From NCBI RefSeq assembly GCF_001612945.1, contig NZ_BDBK01000008.1:310001-374000 (forward strand): a stretch of 64,000 bases of DNA. The letters run 5' to 3'. This document shows, piece after piece, positions 16,955-26,331 of the stretch; position 1 is the stretch's first letter; every line of letters begins with the position of its first letter. Below the pieces are notes generated by a model. That model was given only the letters and a program-made list of their open reading frames with translations, did no database searches and was not told the DNA's origin. The position numbers were made by a program, and so were the translations under genes. The stretch is from Nocardia inohanensis NBRC 100128. GTDB taxonomy: Bacteria > Actinomycetota > Actinomycetes > Mycobacteriales > Mycobacteriaceae.

Positions 16955-18427
16955 CTATTCCCGGCGCGCGTAATCGTCGTCCGGCCGCGGTGTGGGGGTG
17001 GTCGCGCTCAAGGGCCGGGCCAGGTCCTCGAGCGAATGTCCTTCCGCGCGAACGCCGAAGAACAACTCGACCAGTCCGGCGAGCATCATGGCCAGCGCGC
17101 CGATGGTGAAGGCCAGGGCGATACGGCCCGGGTCGCCGTCGGCGCAGAGTTTGGCGAAGACCAGGGGACCGATGACGCCGCCCGCGATGGTGCCCAGGGC
17201 GTAGAAGAAGGCGATGGCCATGGCGCGGATCTCCATCGGAAAGATCTCGCTCACGGTCAGATACGCCGCGCTGGCGCCGCAGGAGGCGACGAACAGCACC
17301 GCGCACCAGCAGACGGTCAGGGTGATCGCGGACAGGTGGCCGTCGCGGAACAGCCAGGCGGTGCCGAGCAGCAACAGCGCCGAACCGATGTAGGTGCCCG
17401 CGATCATCGGCACCCGCCCGACGGTGTCGAACAGCCTGCCCAGCAAGAGCGGTCCGAAGAAATTGCCCAGGCACAGCAGGGCGAAGTAGTACCCGACGTG
17501 ATCATCGGGAATGTCGAAGGACTTGGACAGGATGAGCGCGTAGTTGAAGGTGATCGCGTTGTAGAGGAACGCCTGCCCGATGAAGAGCGAGAACCCCAGC
17601 ACCGCGCGAGTCGGATAGTCGCGGAACACCACCCGGGCGATCTCCCCGAACCCGGTGCGGCGGCGCTGCTGGATTTCGATGCGCTGATCCGAGACGTCCT
17701 CCAGTGTCGCGCCGGTCTGCTCCCGCACCTGCGCTTCGATCTCGGCGACGGTGGCCTCGGCCTGCTCGTCCCGGCCGTGGATGAACGCCCAGCGCGGGCT
17801 CTCCGGCACATGCCGCCGCACCACCAGAATGATCAGCCCGAAGATCGCGCCGAGCCCGAAGGTCAAGCGCCAGCCCACATTCGGCGCGAACAGATCGGTA
17901 TTCAAGGCCAGGATCGACAGCAGCGACCCGCCGAGCGCGCCCAGCCAGAAGGTGCCGTTGATGACGATGTCGATGCGCCCGCGCAACCGGCGCGGGATGA
18001 GTTCGTCGATGGCGGAGTTGATCGCCGCGTACTCCCCGCCGATCCCGAACCCGGTCAGGAAGCGGAACAGCACGAACCACCACACCGAAAATGACAAAGC
18101 GGTCATCGCGGTGGCGGTCAGATACAACGCGAGCGTGATCAGGAACAGCTTCTTACGACCGAACCGGTCGGTGAGCCACCCGAAGAACAACGCCCCGATC
18201 CCCGCACCCGCCACATACATCGCCGCCGCCAGCCCCGAAACCTGTGCGGCACTGATGTTCAGACCGCTCCCCGGCTCCGAAAGCCGGCTCGCCACGCTGC
18301 CCACCACCGTGACCTCGAGCCCGTCCAGCATCCACACCGACCCGAGCCCCACCACGACCATCCAATGCCAGCGCGACCACGGCAATCGGTCGAGCCGAGC
18401 CGGAATATCGGTGGAAATGGTTCGCAC
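16955..18427 (-). CDS. MFS permease, sugar-porter-like family
   Basis: A 490-aa, 12-helix permease. Family motifs are 'GWLTDRFGRKKLF', 'RFLTGFGIGGEYAAINSAID' and 'VPESPRW', all typical of sugar- and metabolite:H+ symporters. A charged cytoplasmic loop sits around residues 200-260. GTG 18427 is chosen because AAAGGGG lies upstream. The substrate is unknown; the flavoprotein directly downstream may act on the same compound or on redox stress linked to it. Confidence 0.82.
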   Translation of the reverse strand: MRTISTDIPARLDRLPWSRWHWMVVVGLGSVWMLDGLEVTVVGSVASRLSEPGSGLNISAAQVSGLAAAMYVAGAGIGALFFGWLTDRFGRKKLFLITLALYLTATAMTALSFSVWWFVLFRFLTGFGIGGEYAAINSAIDELIPRRLRGRIDIVINGTFWLGALGGSLLSILALNTDLFAPNVGWRLTFGLGAIFGLIILVVRRHVPESPRWAFIHGRDEQAEATVAEIEAQVREQTGATLEDVSDQRIEIQQRRRTGFGEIARVVFRDYPTRAVLGFSLFIGQAFLYNAITFNYALILSKSFDIPDDHVGYYFALLCLGNFFGPLLLGRLFDTVGRVPMIAGTYIGSALLLLGTAWLFRDGHLSAITLTVCWCAVLFVASCGASAAYLTVSEIFPMEIRAMAIAFFYALGTIAGGVIGPLVFAKLCADGDPGRIALAFTIGALAMMLAGLVELFFGVRAEGHSLEDLARPLSATTPTPRPDDDYARRE

Positions 18428-18532
18428 CCCGCACCCCTTTCCTCGTCGCCCCGACCGCGCTATACCCGGTCCGCCGCCAGCCAATCCGACGCGCCGAGGC
18501 GGGCGATGACGGGATGGCCGGTCGCCGAGCTT

Positions 18533-19786
18533 TTATCGGCGCAAGTCGGTGCGGCGGTGGCGGGCCAGCTGGATTTCCAGCAGCAGGCGGTCGGCGGGGT
18601 CGTCGAGGTCGATGCCGGTGAGATCGGTGACGCGGCGCAGGCGATAGCGCAGGGTGTTGGGGTGGATGCGCAGGGTGGTGGCGGCGCTGCGGACGTCGCC
18701 GTGTTCGCGCAGGTAGGCCTCGGCGCTGGCGCAGAAGTTCGCGGCGTGTTCGCGGTCGTAGTCGAACAGGACGGTGAGGCGGGGGTCGTGCAGGTCGGGG
18801 CGGGAAGCGACCAGGTCGAGGATTTCGCCGAGCAGGACGGCGGTGCGGGAGTCGGCGAGGGTGGTGACGCGCTGGGGGGTGGTGCCGTTGAGGACGCGGT
18901 CCACTTCGTGCCGAGCGGCGGCGACCGCACCGAGGTCGGTGACCGGGAGGGCGATCGCCGCGCGTAACGGCAAGGCGCGCATGACTTCCAGTTGCTCGAC
19001 GAGCTGGCGGGCCCAGGCGGCGACGGCGGTCGCGGAGTGGTAGGCGGGCAGCAGGACGTAGGCGCGGTCGCCGATCACGGTGGCCAGGGCGTCACGGCGG
19101 AAGGCGCTGGCGTGCAGGCGCATGGTGCTGCCGAGCGCGGAATGGTCACGGGCGGTGGCGGAATCGAGGCAGGCGAAGCCGATGACGGCGGCGGGGCCGG
19201 TGAGCGGGATGCGCAGGGTGTCGGCGGTGGCCGGGATATCGATCTCGCCGCGGCCCGCACCGAACAGGCGCTGGATGAGCAGCGCCTCCGTCGATGGCGC
19301 GGCGAGGCTGCGGGAGATGATGCGGGCGGCGATGGCCGAGGCCCCGCGCAGCACTTCCGCGGCGCCGGGTTTGAACGGCCGCTCGCCCTCCTGGAGCCAG
19401 ATGGCGCCGAGCATCGTTGTGGGCGTGGGTGTTCCGTCGCTGGGCTGGCGGATGCTGACCACCAGCCGGTGTTTGATGTCGGCGTGCGGTGGCAGGTCGA
19501 TGACCTCGTCGGTTTGCCGGAGCCGGTCGAACACGCCCCGTTGCCGGAGGACGCGCAGATATTCGCGTGGACCTTCACGGCCCAGGATCGATTGGATCCG
19601 CAATCGGTCGGCGGCTTCGTTGGATGCCGAGTAGGCCAGCACATGCGAGCGCGGGTCCTCGATCGACACCATGCCGCCGGCGTGCTGCGCGACGATCCGC
19701 GCGAGACCGAACAGGTCGGTGTCGCCGGCGAGTTCGTCGCGCAGCACGCTGCCAGGCTCGTCCGCGGCCACTGTTCCCGCCTCCAC
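18533..19786 (-). CDS. PucR-family transcriptional regulator of proline catabolism (PruR-like)
   Basis: A 417-aa regulator. An N-terminal GAF-like sensor (~20-170) is followed by a central GGDEF-like segment and a C-terminal PucR helix-turn-helix 'SAATTLRIHPNTLRYRLRRV'. It is divergent from pruA-prodh. In mycobacteria the PucR-type PruC activates that operon in response to proline, and the context here suggests the same job. It is likely to bind in the 160-base intergenic region, where a 26-bp palindrome is found. Confidence 0.88.
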   Translation of the reverse strand: MEAGTVAADEPGSVLRDELAGDTDLFGLARIVAQHAGGMVSIEDPRSHVLAYSASNEAADRLRIQSILGREGPREYLRVLRQRGVFDRLRQTDEVIDLPPHADIKHRLVVSIRQPSDGTPTPTTMLGAIWLQEGERPFKPGAAEVLRGASAIAARIISRSLAAPSTEALLIQRLFGAGRGEIDIPATADTLRIPLTGPAAVIGFACLDSATARDHSALGSTMRLHASAFRRDALATVIGDRAYVLLPAYHSATAVAAWARQLVEQLEVMRALPLRAAIALPVTDLGAVAAARHEVDRVLNGTTPQRVTTLADSRTAVLLGEILDLVASRPDLHDPRLTVLFDYDREHAANFCASAEAYLREHGDVRSAATTLRIHPNTLRYRLRRVTDLTGIDLDDPADRLLLEIQLARHRRTDLRR

Positions 19787-19896
19787 TCCGACCGGCTACC
19801 GAATAGGCCGAACGTACAACACGAACGGCGGCAGGTTTGGCCGATCGGCTCAATCTCCGGGCGGGGTGCGCGGAGTTGACTCTGCGTACCAACTCG

Positions 19897-19922
19897 CCGG
19901 ACCCGGCGATCGCCGGGTCCGG
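19897..19922. promoter_or_regulatory. 26-bp perfect palindrome in the pruA leader
   Basis: A perfect inverted repeat with half-site CCGGACCCGGCGA ends 24 bases before the pruA start codon. It could be the operator of the PucR regulator, or, in mRNA, an 11-bp hairpin with a GATC loop next to the ribosome-binding site GGAGGA. A TTGACT that may be a -35 box lies at 19876-19881. Confidence 0.5.
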
Positions 19923-19946
19923 TCACGAATTCGATTGGAGGACCTC

Positions 19947-21596
19947 ATGGATGCCGTCACCAGTCCGCCCCGGCCGGTGAACGAACCGGTCGGCACATTC
20001 GCACCGGGGAGCCCCGAACGCGGTCGGCTGCAAGCGAAGCTGAGCGAGTTGGCTGCCGCGCCGCTCGAGGTCAACCATGTCATCGGCGGAAAGCACCGGC
20101 GTGGTGCGGGGGCGGTGACCGAGATCGTGCAGCCGCACCGGCATGCGGCGGTGCTGGGCAGTTGTACAGCCGCGACGGCGCAGGACACGCGGGATGCCAT
20201 CGAAGCGGCGACGAGTGTGGCGCCCGAGTGGCGGGCGATGACGTTCGAGGATCGGGCGGCGGTGTTCTTGCGGGCGGCCGAGCTGCTGGCGGGACCGTGG
20301 CGCGAGACCCTGGCTGCGGCAACCATGCTGGGGCAGTCGAAGACCGCGTATCAGGCCGAGATCGACGCACCGTGTGAGCTGGTCGATTTCTGGCGGTTCA
20401 ATGTGCACTTCGCGCGGGAGATCATCGCGGATCAGCCGATTTCGTCGCCGGGTGTGTGGAATCGGGTGGAGTACCGTCCGCTCGAAGGGTTCGTGTACGC
20501 GGTCACGCCGTTCAATTTCACGGCCATCGCGGGGAATCTGCCGACCGCGCCGGCGCTCATGGGCAATACCGTGCTGTGGAAGCCCGCGCCGACCCAGGCG
20601 GTGGCGGCGTATTGGACCATGCGGTTGCTGGAGGCGGCGGGGCTGCCGCCCGGGGTGATCAATCTGGTGCACGGGCCGGGGCCGCAGATCTCCGAGGTCG
20701 CGCTCGCCGACCGGCGGTTGGCGGGGATTCATTTCACCGGGTCCACCAAGGTTTTCCAGCAGTTGTGGCAGACGGTCGGCGCGAATATCGCCGGGTACGA
20801 CGGCTATCCACGGCTGGTGGGCGAGACCGGCGGCAAGGATTTCGTGCTCGCGCACAGCTCCGCCGATCCGGAGGTGCTGACCACGGCGTTGATCAGGGGC
20901 GCGTTCGACTATCAGGGTCAGAAGTGTTCGGCGGCCTCGCGTGCGTTCGTGCCGAAGTCGGTGTGGGAGAAGATGTCCGGCGACTTCATCGACAAGGTGT
21001 CGGCGCTGACCTACGGCGATGTCACCGATTTCGGCAATTTCGGTGGGGCGCTGATCGATCGGCGGGCCTTCGACCGCAATGCCGCGGCCCTGGAGCGCGC
21101 CAAGGCGACCGCGAGCCTGACCGTGCTCACCGGCGGCCGCGCCGACGACAGTGTCGGATACTTCGTCGAGCCGACGGTGTTGCTGGGCGACGACCCTGCC
21201 GACGAGGCGTTCCGCACCGAGTACTTCGGGCCGATCCTGGCCGTGCACGTCTACGACGACACCGCACCGGGCGGCTTCGACGCGGTACTGGACCTGGTGG
21301 ATCACGGTGCGCCCTACGGACTCACCGGTTCGGTGATCGCCGACGACCGGGCCGCGGTCACCCGCGCCACCGCACGATTGCGGTTCGCGGCGGGCAATTT
21401 CTATATCAACGACAAGCCCAGCGGCGCGGTGGTCGGGCAGCAGCCGTTCGGCGGGGCGCGGGCCTCGGGGACCAATGACAAGGCCGGGTCGGCGCTGAAC
21501 CTGCTGCGCTGGACCTCGGCGCGGACCATCAAGGAGACGTTCGTGCCGCCACGGCAGCATCTGTACCCGCACCAGGCGATCGAGGGGGAGCGCTGA
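19947..21596 (+). CDS. pruA: L-glutamate gamma-semialdehyde (1-pyrroline-5-carboxylate) dehydrogenase
   Basis: A 549-aa enzyme oxidising glutamate semialdehyde to glutamate with NAD+, the second step of proline catabolism. 'EGFVYAVTPFNFTAIAGNLP' (cofactor/substrate site) and 'FDYQGQKCSAASRAFVPKSV' (catalytic Cys in GQKCSA) are conserved. The ATG at 19947 has TTGGAGGA upstream. The stop overlaps the proline dehydrogenase start by one base (TGATG), which indicates translational coupling. Actinobacteria keep these two activities on separate proteins rather than as fused PutA. Confidence 0.95.
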   Translation: MDAVTSPPRPVNEPVGTFAPGSPERGRLQAKLSELAAAPLEVNHVIGGKHRRGAGAVTEIVQPHRHAAVLGSCTAATAQDTRDAIEAATSVAPEWRAMTFEDRAAVFLRAAELLAGPWRETLAAATMLGQSKTAYQAEIDAPCELVDFWRFNVHFAREIIADQPISSPGVWNRVEYRPLEGFVYAVTPFNFTAIAGNLPTAPALMGNTVLWKPAPTQAVAAYWTMRLLEAAGLPPGVINLVHGPGPQISEVALADRRLAGIHFTGSTKVFQQLWQTVGANIAGYDGYPRLVGETGGKDFVLAHSSADPEVLTTALIRGAFDYQGQKCSAASRAFVPKSVWEKMSGDFIDKVSALTYGDVTDFGNFGGALIDRRAFDRNAAALERAKATASLTVLTGGRADDSVGYFVEPTVLLGDDPADEAFRTEYFGPILAVHVYDDTAPGGFDAVLDLVDHGAPYGLTGSVIADDRAAVTRATARLRFAAGNFYINDKPSGAVVGQQPFGGARASGTNDKAGSALNLLRWTSARTIKETFVPPRQHLYPHQAIEGER

Positions 21597-22555
21597 TGTT
21601 CGCGACCGTCTTGCGTCCCGGATTGCTGGCCGCCTCGCGTTCGCCGCGGGTGCGGCGCACCGTCACCGGCCTGGCCTCCACGCGGAAACTGGTGGCGCGC
21701 TTCGTGGCCGGGGAATCGGAGGCGCATGCGGTGGCGGCCACCCGGGCGCTACGGGATACGGACCGGTTGGTCAGCATCGACTATCTCGGCGAGGACACCA
21801 CCGATCCGGCGCAGGCCGCCGCCACCGTCGACCACTATCTGCGCCTGCTGGAGCTGCTCACCGCAACCGTGGACACCGGGGAATCCGTTCGCCCCCTGGA
21901 GGTTTCACTGAAACTGTCCGCACTCGGCCAGGCCCTGCCGCGCTCCGGGCACGCCATCGCCCTCGAGCACGCGCACAAGATCTGCTCGGCGGCCGATGCG
22001 GCGGGTGTGTGGGTGACCGTGGACGCCGAGGACCACACCACCACCGATTCCACCCTGGCGATCGTGCGAGAATTGCGCACCGAGTTCCCCTGGCTGGGCA
22101 CGGTGTTGCAGGCGTATCTGCACCGCACCGAGGACGACTGCCGCGAATTCTCGGGCCCGGGATCGCGAATCCGGCTGTGCAAGGGCGCCTATCGCGAGCC
22201 CGCCGCCGTCGCTTTCCAGTCGAAGGACGAGGTGGACAGCTCGTATCTGCGCTGCCTGGACGTCCTGATGCACGGCCGGGGTTATCCGATGGTCGCCACC
22301 CACGACCCCGCCATGCTGGCCGCCGCCCGCGAATCCGCGCGCTCGGCCGCCCGCGAGCCCGGCGATTTCGAATTCCAGATGCTCTACGGCATCCGCGCCG
22401 ACGAGCAGCTCCGCCTGGCCGCCGACGGGCATCAGGTCCGCGTCTATGTCCCCTACGGCGACGAGTGGTACGGCTATTTCATGCGCCGCTTGGCCGAACG
22501 CCCCGCCAATCTCGCCTTCTTCCTGCGCGCCCTGCGCCCCGGCGCGCACCGCTGA
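21596..22555 (+). CDS. Proline dehydrogenase (monofunctional)
   Basis: A 319-aa FAD-dependent TIM-barrel enzyme oxidising proline to pyrroline-5-carboxylate with electrons going to quinone. The signatures are 'LEVSLKLSALGQALP', 'RIRLCKGAYREP' and the C-terminal 'VYVPYGDEWYGYFMRRLAER', which supplies proline and FAD contacts. The product goes to PruA, whose gene overlaps by one base. A GC-rich hairpin follows the stop. Confidence 0.95.
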   Translation: MFATVLRPGLLAASRSPRVRRTVTGLASTRKLVARFVAGESEAHAVAATRALRDTDRLVSIDYLGEDTTDPAQAAATVDHYLRLLELLTATVDTGESVRPLEVSLKLSALGQALPRSGHAIALEHAHKICSAADAAGVWVTVDAEDHTTTDSTLAIVRELRTEFPWLGTVLQAYLHRTEDDCREFSGPGSRIRLCKGAYREPAAVAFQSKDEVDSSYLRCLDVLMHGRGYPMVATHDPAMLAAARESARSAAREPGDFEFQMLYGIRADEQLRLAADGHQVRVYVPYGDEWYGYFMRRLAERPANLAFFLRALRPGAHR

Positions 22556-22560
22556 CCAGC

Positions 22561-22597
22561 GGCCGGGCGTGTCGCCTGCGGGGCGAGACGCCCGGCC
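22561..22597 (+). terminator. GC-rich hairpin after the pru operon
   Basis: GGCCGGGCGT pairs with ACGCCCGGCC around an inner partial stem. Only short T runs follow, so it is an I-shaped actinobacterial terminator at best. Confidence 0.6.
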
Positions 22598-22744
22598 GGT
22601 TGTCCTATCGGCCAACCGTTTTGAACTTTATTTAACCAATCGGCCGATCCCAGCCTGTGTCATGGTCGGATTAGCTGAGCCTGCTCGAGTGTGACCTGCG
22701 TTACCCGCATCGGCGCGGGGCGCAGCGGAAGGAAAGGATCCCGC

Positions 22745-24178
22745 ATGTCCCTTGCGGAGTTGCGCGGCCAGATCTTGCGCCGCAAACCGATTACGGACCT
22801 CGATGACGACACCCCCGCCGATGAGCGGCTGTCCAGACACCTGGGCCTGTGGCAGCTGACGGCCATCGGGGTCGGTGGCATCATCGGCGCGGGCATCTTC
22901 TCCCTCGCCGGATCGGTGGCGAACAAGACCGCCGGGCCGGCGGTGCTCATCTCGTTCCTGATCGCCGGCGTCGCCAGTGCGTGCGCGGCCCTGTGCTACG
23001 CCGAGTTCGCGGGCATGGTGCCCAAGGCCGGGTCGGCCTACACCTACGGCTATGTGTCGCTGGGGGAGCTGGCCGGGTGGTTCATCGGCTGGGATCTGCT
23101 GCTCGAGTACGTGGCGGTGGCGGCGGTGGTCGCCATCGGCGTCTCCGGGTACTTCAACTTCCTGCTCGATCAGATCGGAATCACCCTGCCGGACTGGATG
23201 CTCGGCGCGTCCGGGACCGGTGACGGGCATGTGGTGGATGTGTTCGCCATGCTGTTCTGCCTGGGCACCGCGTGGGTGCTCTCACGCGGGATCCGCAGCG
23301 TGGGCCGGTTCGAAACGGTGTTCGTGCTGATCAAGGTGGCGCTGGTGCTGCTGATCATCGGGCTGGGCGTGTTCCAGATCGACAGCGCGAACTACAGCCC
23401 GTACTTCCCCTACGGCACCGGCGCGGTGTGGACGGGTGCGGCGACGGTGTTCTTCGCGGTGTTCGGCTACGACGCCATGAGCACCGCGGCCGAGGAATCG
23501 ACCGAGGCGAAAAAGCAACTGCCCAAGGCGATTCTGTATTCGCTGGCCATCGCGATGGTGTTGTACGTGGCGGCGACGCTGGTGCTGACCGGTATGCAGA
23601 AGTACACCGAGATCAGCCCGACCAGCGGGTTCTCCACGGCGTTCAAATCGGTCGGGATGCCGGGGATCGCGAATGTGATCGCGGTCGGGGCGATCGTCGG
23701 CATCATCACCGTGGTGCTGACGTTCATGCTGGGCGTGACCCGCGTCTGGTACGCCATGAGCCGCGACGGGCTGCTGCCGGAATGGTTCGCCAAGACCCAT
23801 CCGACACGCAAGGTGCCGACCCGTGTGACCTGGATCGTCGGTTTCGGCTCGGCGATCCTGGCCGGGGTACTGCCGATCAATACCGTTGCCGAACTGACCA
23901 ATATCGGCATCCTGATGGCGTTCATCGTGGTGAGCGTGTCGGTGATCGTGCTGCGCTACACCCGCCCCGACGAGCCGCGCGAATTCCGGTTGCCGCTGAT
24001 GCCGGTGGTGCCGATCATCGGCATCGGCTTCTCGGTGTACCTGATCTGGTCGCTACCGTGGGAGACCTGGGTCCGCTTCGCCGGCTGGCTGGTCATCGGC
24101 CTGGTCATCTACTTCGGCTACTCCCGCATGCACTCGCGGCTGGAACGCGGTGGTCCGGTGGCCCTCGAGCAGAGCTGA
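22745..24178 (+). CDS. APC-family amino acid permease (cationic amino acid transporter-like)
   Basis: A 477-aa permease with about 12 membrane segments. The first-helix motif 'GVGGIIGAGIFSLAGSVANK' and the helix 6-8 region 'VFFAVFGYDAMSTAAEESTE' are typical of YhdG/CAT-like APC transporters. It begins 190 bases after the pru operon, on the same strand but beyond a hairpin, with its own GGAAGGAAAGGA. It could supply proline or another amino acid to the upstream pathway; this is only inferred from position. Its 3' end overlaps the convergent TetR gene by 126 bases. Confidence 0.88.
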   Translation: MSLAELRGQILRRKPITDLDDDTPADERLSRHLGLWQLTAIGVGGIIGAGIFSLAGSVANKTAGPAVLISFLIAGVASACAALCYAEFAGMVPKAGSAYTYGYVSLGELAGWFIGWDLLLEYVAVAAVVAIGVSGYFNFLLDQIGITLPDWMLGASGTGDGHVVDVFAMLFCLGTAWVLSRGIRSVGRFETVFVLIKVALVLLIIGLGVFQIDSANYSPYFPYGTGAVWTGAATVFFAVFGYDAMSTAAEESTEAKKQLPKAILYSLAIAMVLYVAATLVLTGMQKYTEISPTSGFSTAFKSVGMPGIANVIAVGAIVGIITVVLTFMLGVTRVWYAMSRDGLLPEWFAKTHPTRKVPTRVTWIVGFGSAILAGVLPINTVAELTNIGILMAFIVVSVSVIVLRYTRPDEPREFRLPLMPVVPIIGIGFSVYLIWSLPWETWVRFAGWLVIGLVIYFGYSRMHSRLERGGPVALEQS

Positions 24179-24835
24179 GCGTTCGGTCCGTTCCCGGTCG
24201 GCGCCCATCCCCACCAGGATGTCGACCGTGGCCGGGCCGAGAACCGTTGTCACGCTGCGGCCTTCGGCGCCCAGGTTGCCGGCCAGCTCCAGCAGGACGG
24301 TGCCGTGCAGCAGCGCCCAGAGCCGGGCGGCGACCTGGCGGGGCGGGTCGGGGCGCAGGTGGCCGCCGGTGATCATGCGTTCGGCGGCGGTGACCGCGGG
24401 TTCGAAGGTTTCGGCGCCGATGGCGTCGGGGGGCATGGATTCGGTGAAATCGCAGACGAATTGGGGGCCGCCGACGGCCGGAGCGGTGAGACCGAACATC
24501 AGGCGGTAGCGCTGCGGGTTGGCCAGGGCGTAGGCGCGGTAGGCGGCGCCGAGGGCAAAGAAGTCCGCGACGGGGTCATCGGTGGCGGGGACGGCGGTCA
24601 GCGCGGCGCCGAAGCGGGCGAACGCCTCGGTGATCACCGCGACCAGCAGGTCGTTCATGCTGCCGAAGTGCGTATAGACCGCCATCGTCGAGACGCCGGC
24701 CGCCGCCGCTACCCGCCGGGTCTGCAACGCTTCGGCCCCGTCGGTCTCGAGCAGCCCGATCGCGGCCTCGACCAATTCGGTGCGCAGGGCGGGGTTGCCG
24801 CGCCGATTCGGTTGGCGGGAGCGGGAACTCGTCAT
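24053..24835 (-). CDS. TetR-family regulator of the carotenoid oxygenase gene
   Basis: A 260-aa regulator. The N-terminal helix-turn-helix is 'RRVAAAAGVSTMAVYTHFGS' and the ligand domain carries a TetR_C-like 'YRLMFGLTAPAVG' segment. It is divergent from a carotenoid oxygenase gene, and the shared 65-base gap holds two identical-type palindromes, so it very likely represses both itself and the oxygenase. The last ~42 residues are encoded antisense to the permease 3' end and have no TetR character, which suggests a lost stop codon. Confidence 0.9.
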   Translation of the reverse strand: MTSSRSRQPNRRGNPALRTELVEAAIGLLETDGAEALQTRRVAAAAGVSTMAVYTHFGSMNDLLVAVITEAFARFGAALTAVPATDDPVADFFALGAAYRAYALANPQRYRLMFGLTAPAVGGPQFVCDFTESMPPDAIGAETFEPAVTAAERMITGGHLRPDPPRQVAARLWALLHGTVLLELAGNLGAEGRSVTTVLGPATVDILVGMGADRERTERSALLEGHRTTAFQPRVHAGVAEVDDQADDQPAGEADPGLPR

Positions 24836-24847
24836 TGAATCACCTCC

Positions 24848-24883
24848 ATAACAGCGTTATTCTAAGACACATAACGCTGTTAT
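24848..24883. promoter_or_regulatory. Two TetR operators in the divergent promoter
   Basis: Two 13-bp palindromes, ATAACAGCGTTAT (24848-24860) and ATAACGCTGTTAT (24871-24883), share the form ATAAC-N3-GTTAT with centres 23 bases apart, about two helical turns. They fill the gap between the TetR gene and the carotenoid oxygenase gene, leaving room only for the ribosome-binding site GGAGG at 24890-24894. Confidence 0.8.
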
Positions 24884-24900
24884 TCATTTGGAGGTCTCCC

Positions 24901-26331
24901 ATGGGCAATCGCTATCTGAACGGCGCCTTCGCCCCGATCGAGCACGAGTACACGCTGACCGAACTGCCTGTCACCGGGCGCATTCCGGAGCATCTGGACG
25001 GGCGCTATCTGCGCAATGGGCCCAATCCCATCGGGGAGGTGGATCCCGCGCTCTACCACTGGTTCATGGGTGACGGGATGGTGCACGGGATCCGGCTGCG
25101 GGACGGGCGCGCCGAGTGGTATCGCAATCGCTATGTGCGCGGGCCGAGCACCTCGCAGCGGCTCGGCGAACCGATGCGCTTCACCTCGAATCCGTTGGCG
25201 GGCATGGGATCCAACACCAATGTCATCGGCCATGCCGGACGCTTCTTCGCCCTGATGGAGGCGGGCGCGGCCAACTTCGAACTCTCCGGCGAACTCGACA
25301 CCGTCGGCATCTGCGATTTCGACGGCACCCTCGGCGGCGGCTACACCGCCCACCCCAAGCGCGACCCCGATACCGGTGAGCTGCACGCGGTTTCGTACAC
25401 GTTCATGAAGCCCGGGACCGTGCAGTACTCGGTGATCGGCGTCGACGGGCGGGCCCGTCGCACCCTCGACATCCCGGTCACCGGATCGCCGATGATGCAC
25501 GACTTCTCGCTCACCGAGAACCATGTCGTCTTCTACGACCTGCCGGTCACCTTCGACACCGGGCAGGTGGCGGAGATGATCGTCCCGCGCTGGCTTCGGC
25601 TGCCGGCCCGGCTGCTGCTCTCGGCCATGATCGGCCGCATCCCGATTCCGAGCCCGCCGCGCCCGAAGACGCCGTCCGCGAACCGGCGCCTGCCCTACAG
25701 CTGGAATCCGCGCTATCCCGCCCGGATCGGGGTCATGCCGCGCGAGGGAACGGCGGAATCGGTGCGCTGGTTCGAGATCGAGCCCTGCTATGTCTTCCAT
25801 CCGATGAACGCCTACGACGACGGCGACACCATCGTGCTGGATGTGGTGCGGTATCCGAAGATGTTCGACACCAACCGGACCGGGCCCGACGACGGCGCGC
25901 CGACCCTGGACCGCTGGGAGGTGGACCCGGCGGCCGGCACGGTGAGCCAGAGCCGCTTCGACGACCGCGCCCAGGAGTTCCCGCGCATCGACGAACGCCT
26001 GACCGGCAAACGGCACCGGTTCGGGTACGCCCCAGCGGTCGGCGAGGGCCTGAGCGGCGAATCGACCCTGCTCAAACACGATCTGGTGAACGGCAAGACC
26101 TTCACCCGTTCCTTCGGCGCGGGTAAAGCCCTGGGCGAGTTCGTCTTCCAATCCGCGAGCCCCGACGCCGCCGAGGACGAGGGCGTGCTCATGGGCTTCG
26201 TCTACGACGCACCCACCGATCGCAGCGAACTCGCCATCCTCGACGCCGAGACCCTCGATTCCATCGCCAGTATCCAGCTCCCGCACCGGGTCCCACAGGG
26301 CTTCCACGGCAACTGGATTCCGGAGACATAG
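24901..26331 (+). CDS. Carotenoid cleavage oxygenase (RPE65 / lignostilbene dioxygenase family)
   Basis: A 476-aa non-haem Fe(II) dioxygenase that cleaves C=C bonds in carotenoids, apocarotenoids or stilbenes. The four iron-binding histidines are visible in 'YTAHPKRD', 'PMMHDFSLTENH', 'CYVFHPMNAYDDGDTI' and the C-terminal 'GFHGNW'. The N-terminal block 'GRYLRNGPNPIG' is the family signature. ATG 24901 has TTGGAGG upstream. It is regulated by the divergent TetR. No carotenoid biosynthesis gene is nearby, so the substrate is open. Confidence 0.92.
   Translation: MGNRYLNGAFAPIEHEYTLTELPVTGRIPEHLDGRYLRNGPNPIGEVDPALYHWFMGDGMVHGIRLRDGRAEWYRNRYVRGPSTSQRLGEPMRFTSNPLAGMGSNTNVIGHAGRFFALMEAGAANFELSGELDTVGICDFDGTLGGGYTAHPKRDPDTGELHAVSYTFMKPGTVQYSVIGVDGRARRTLDIPVTGSPMMHDFSLTENHVVFYDLPVTFDTGQVAEMIVPRWLRLPARLLLSAMIGRIPIPSPPRPKTPSANRRLPYSWNPRYPARIGVMPREGTAESVRWFEIEPCYVFHPMNAYDDGDTIVLDVVRYPKMFDTNRTGPDDGAPTLDRWEVDPAAGTVSQSRFDDRAQEFPRIDERLTGKRHRFGYAPAVGEGLSGESTLLKHDLVNGKTFTRSFGAGKALGEFVFQSASPDAAEDEGVLMGFVYDAPTDRSELAILDAETLDSIASIQLPHRVPQGFHGNWIPET

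Noticed and set aside
16541..18094. 517-codon plus-strand open frame
   Set aside because: It lies antisense to the MFS permease and part of the flavoprotein gene, both of which carry clear family motifs.
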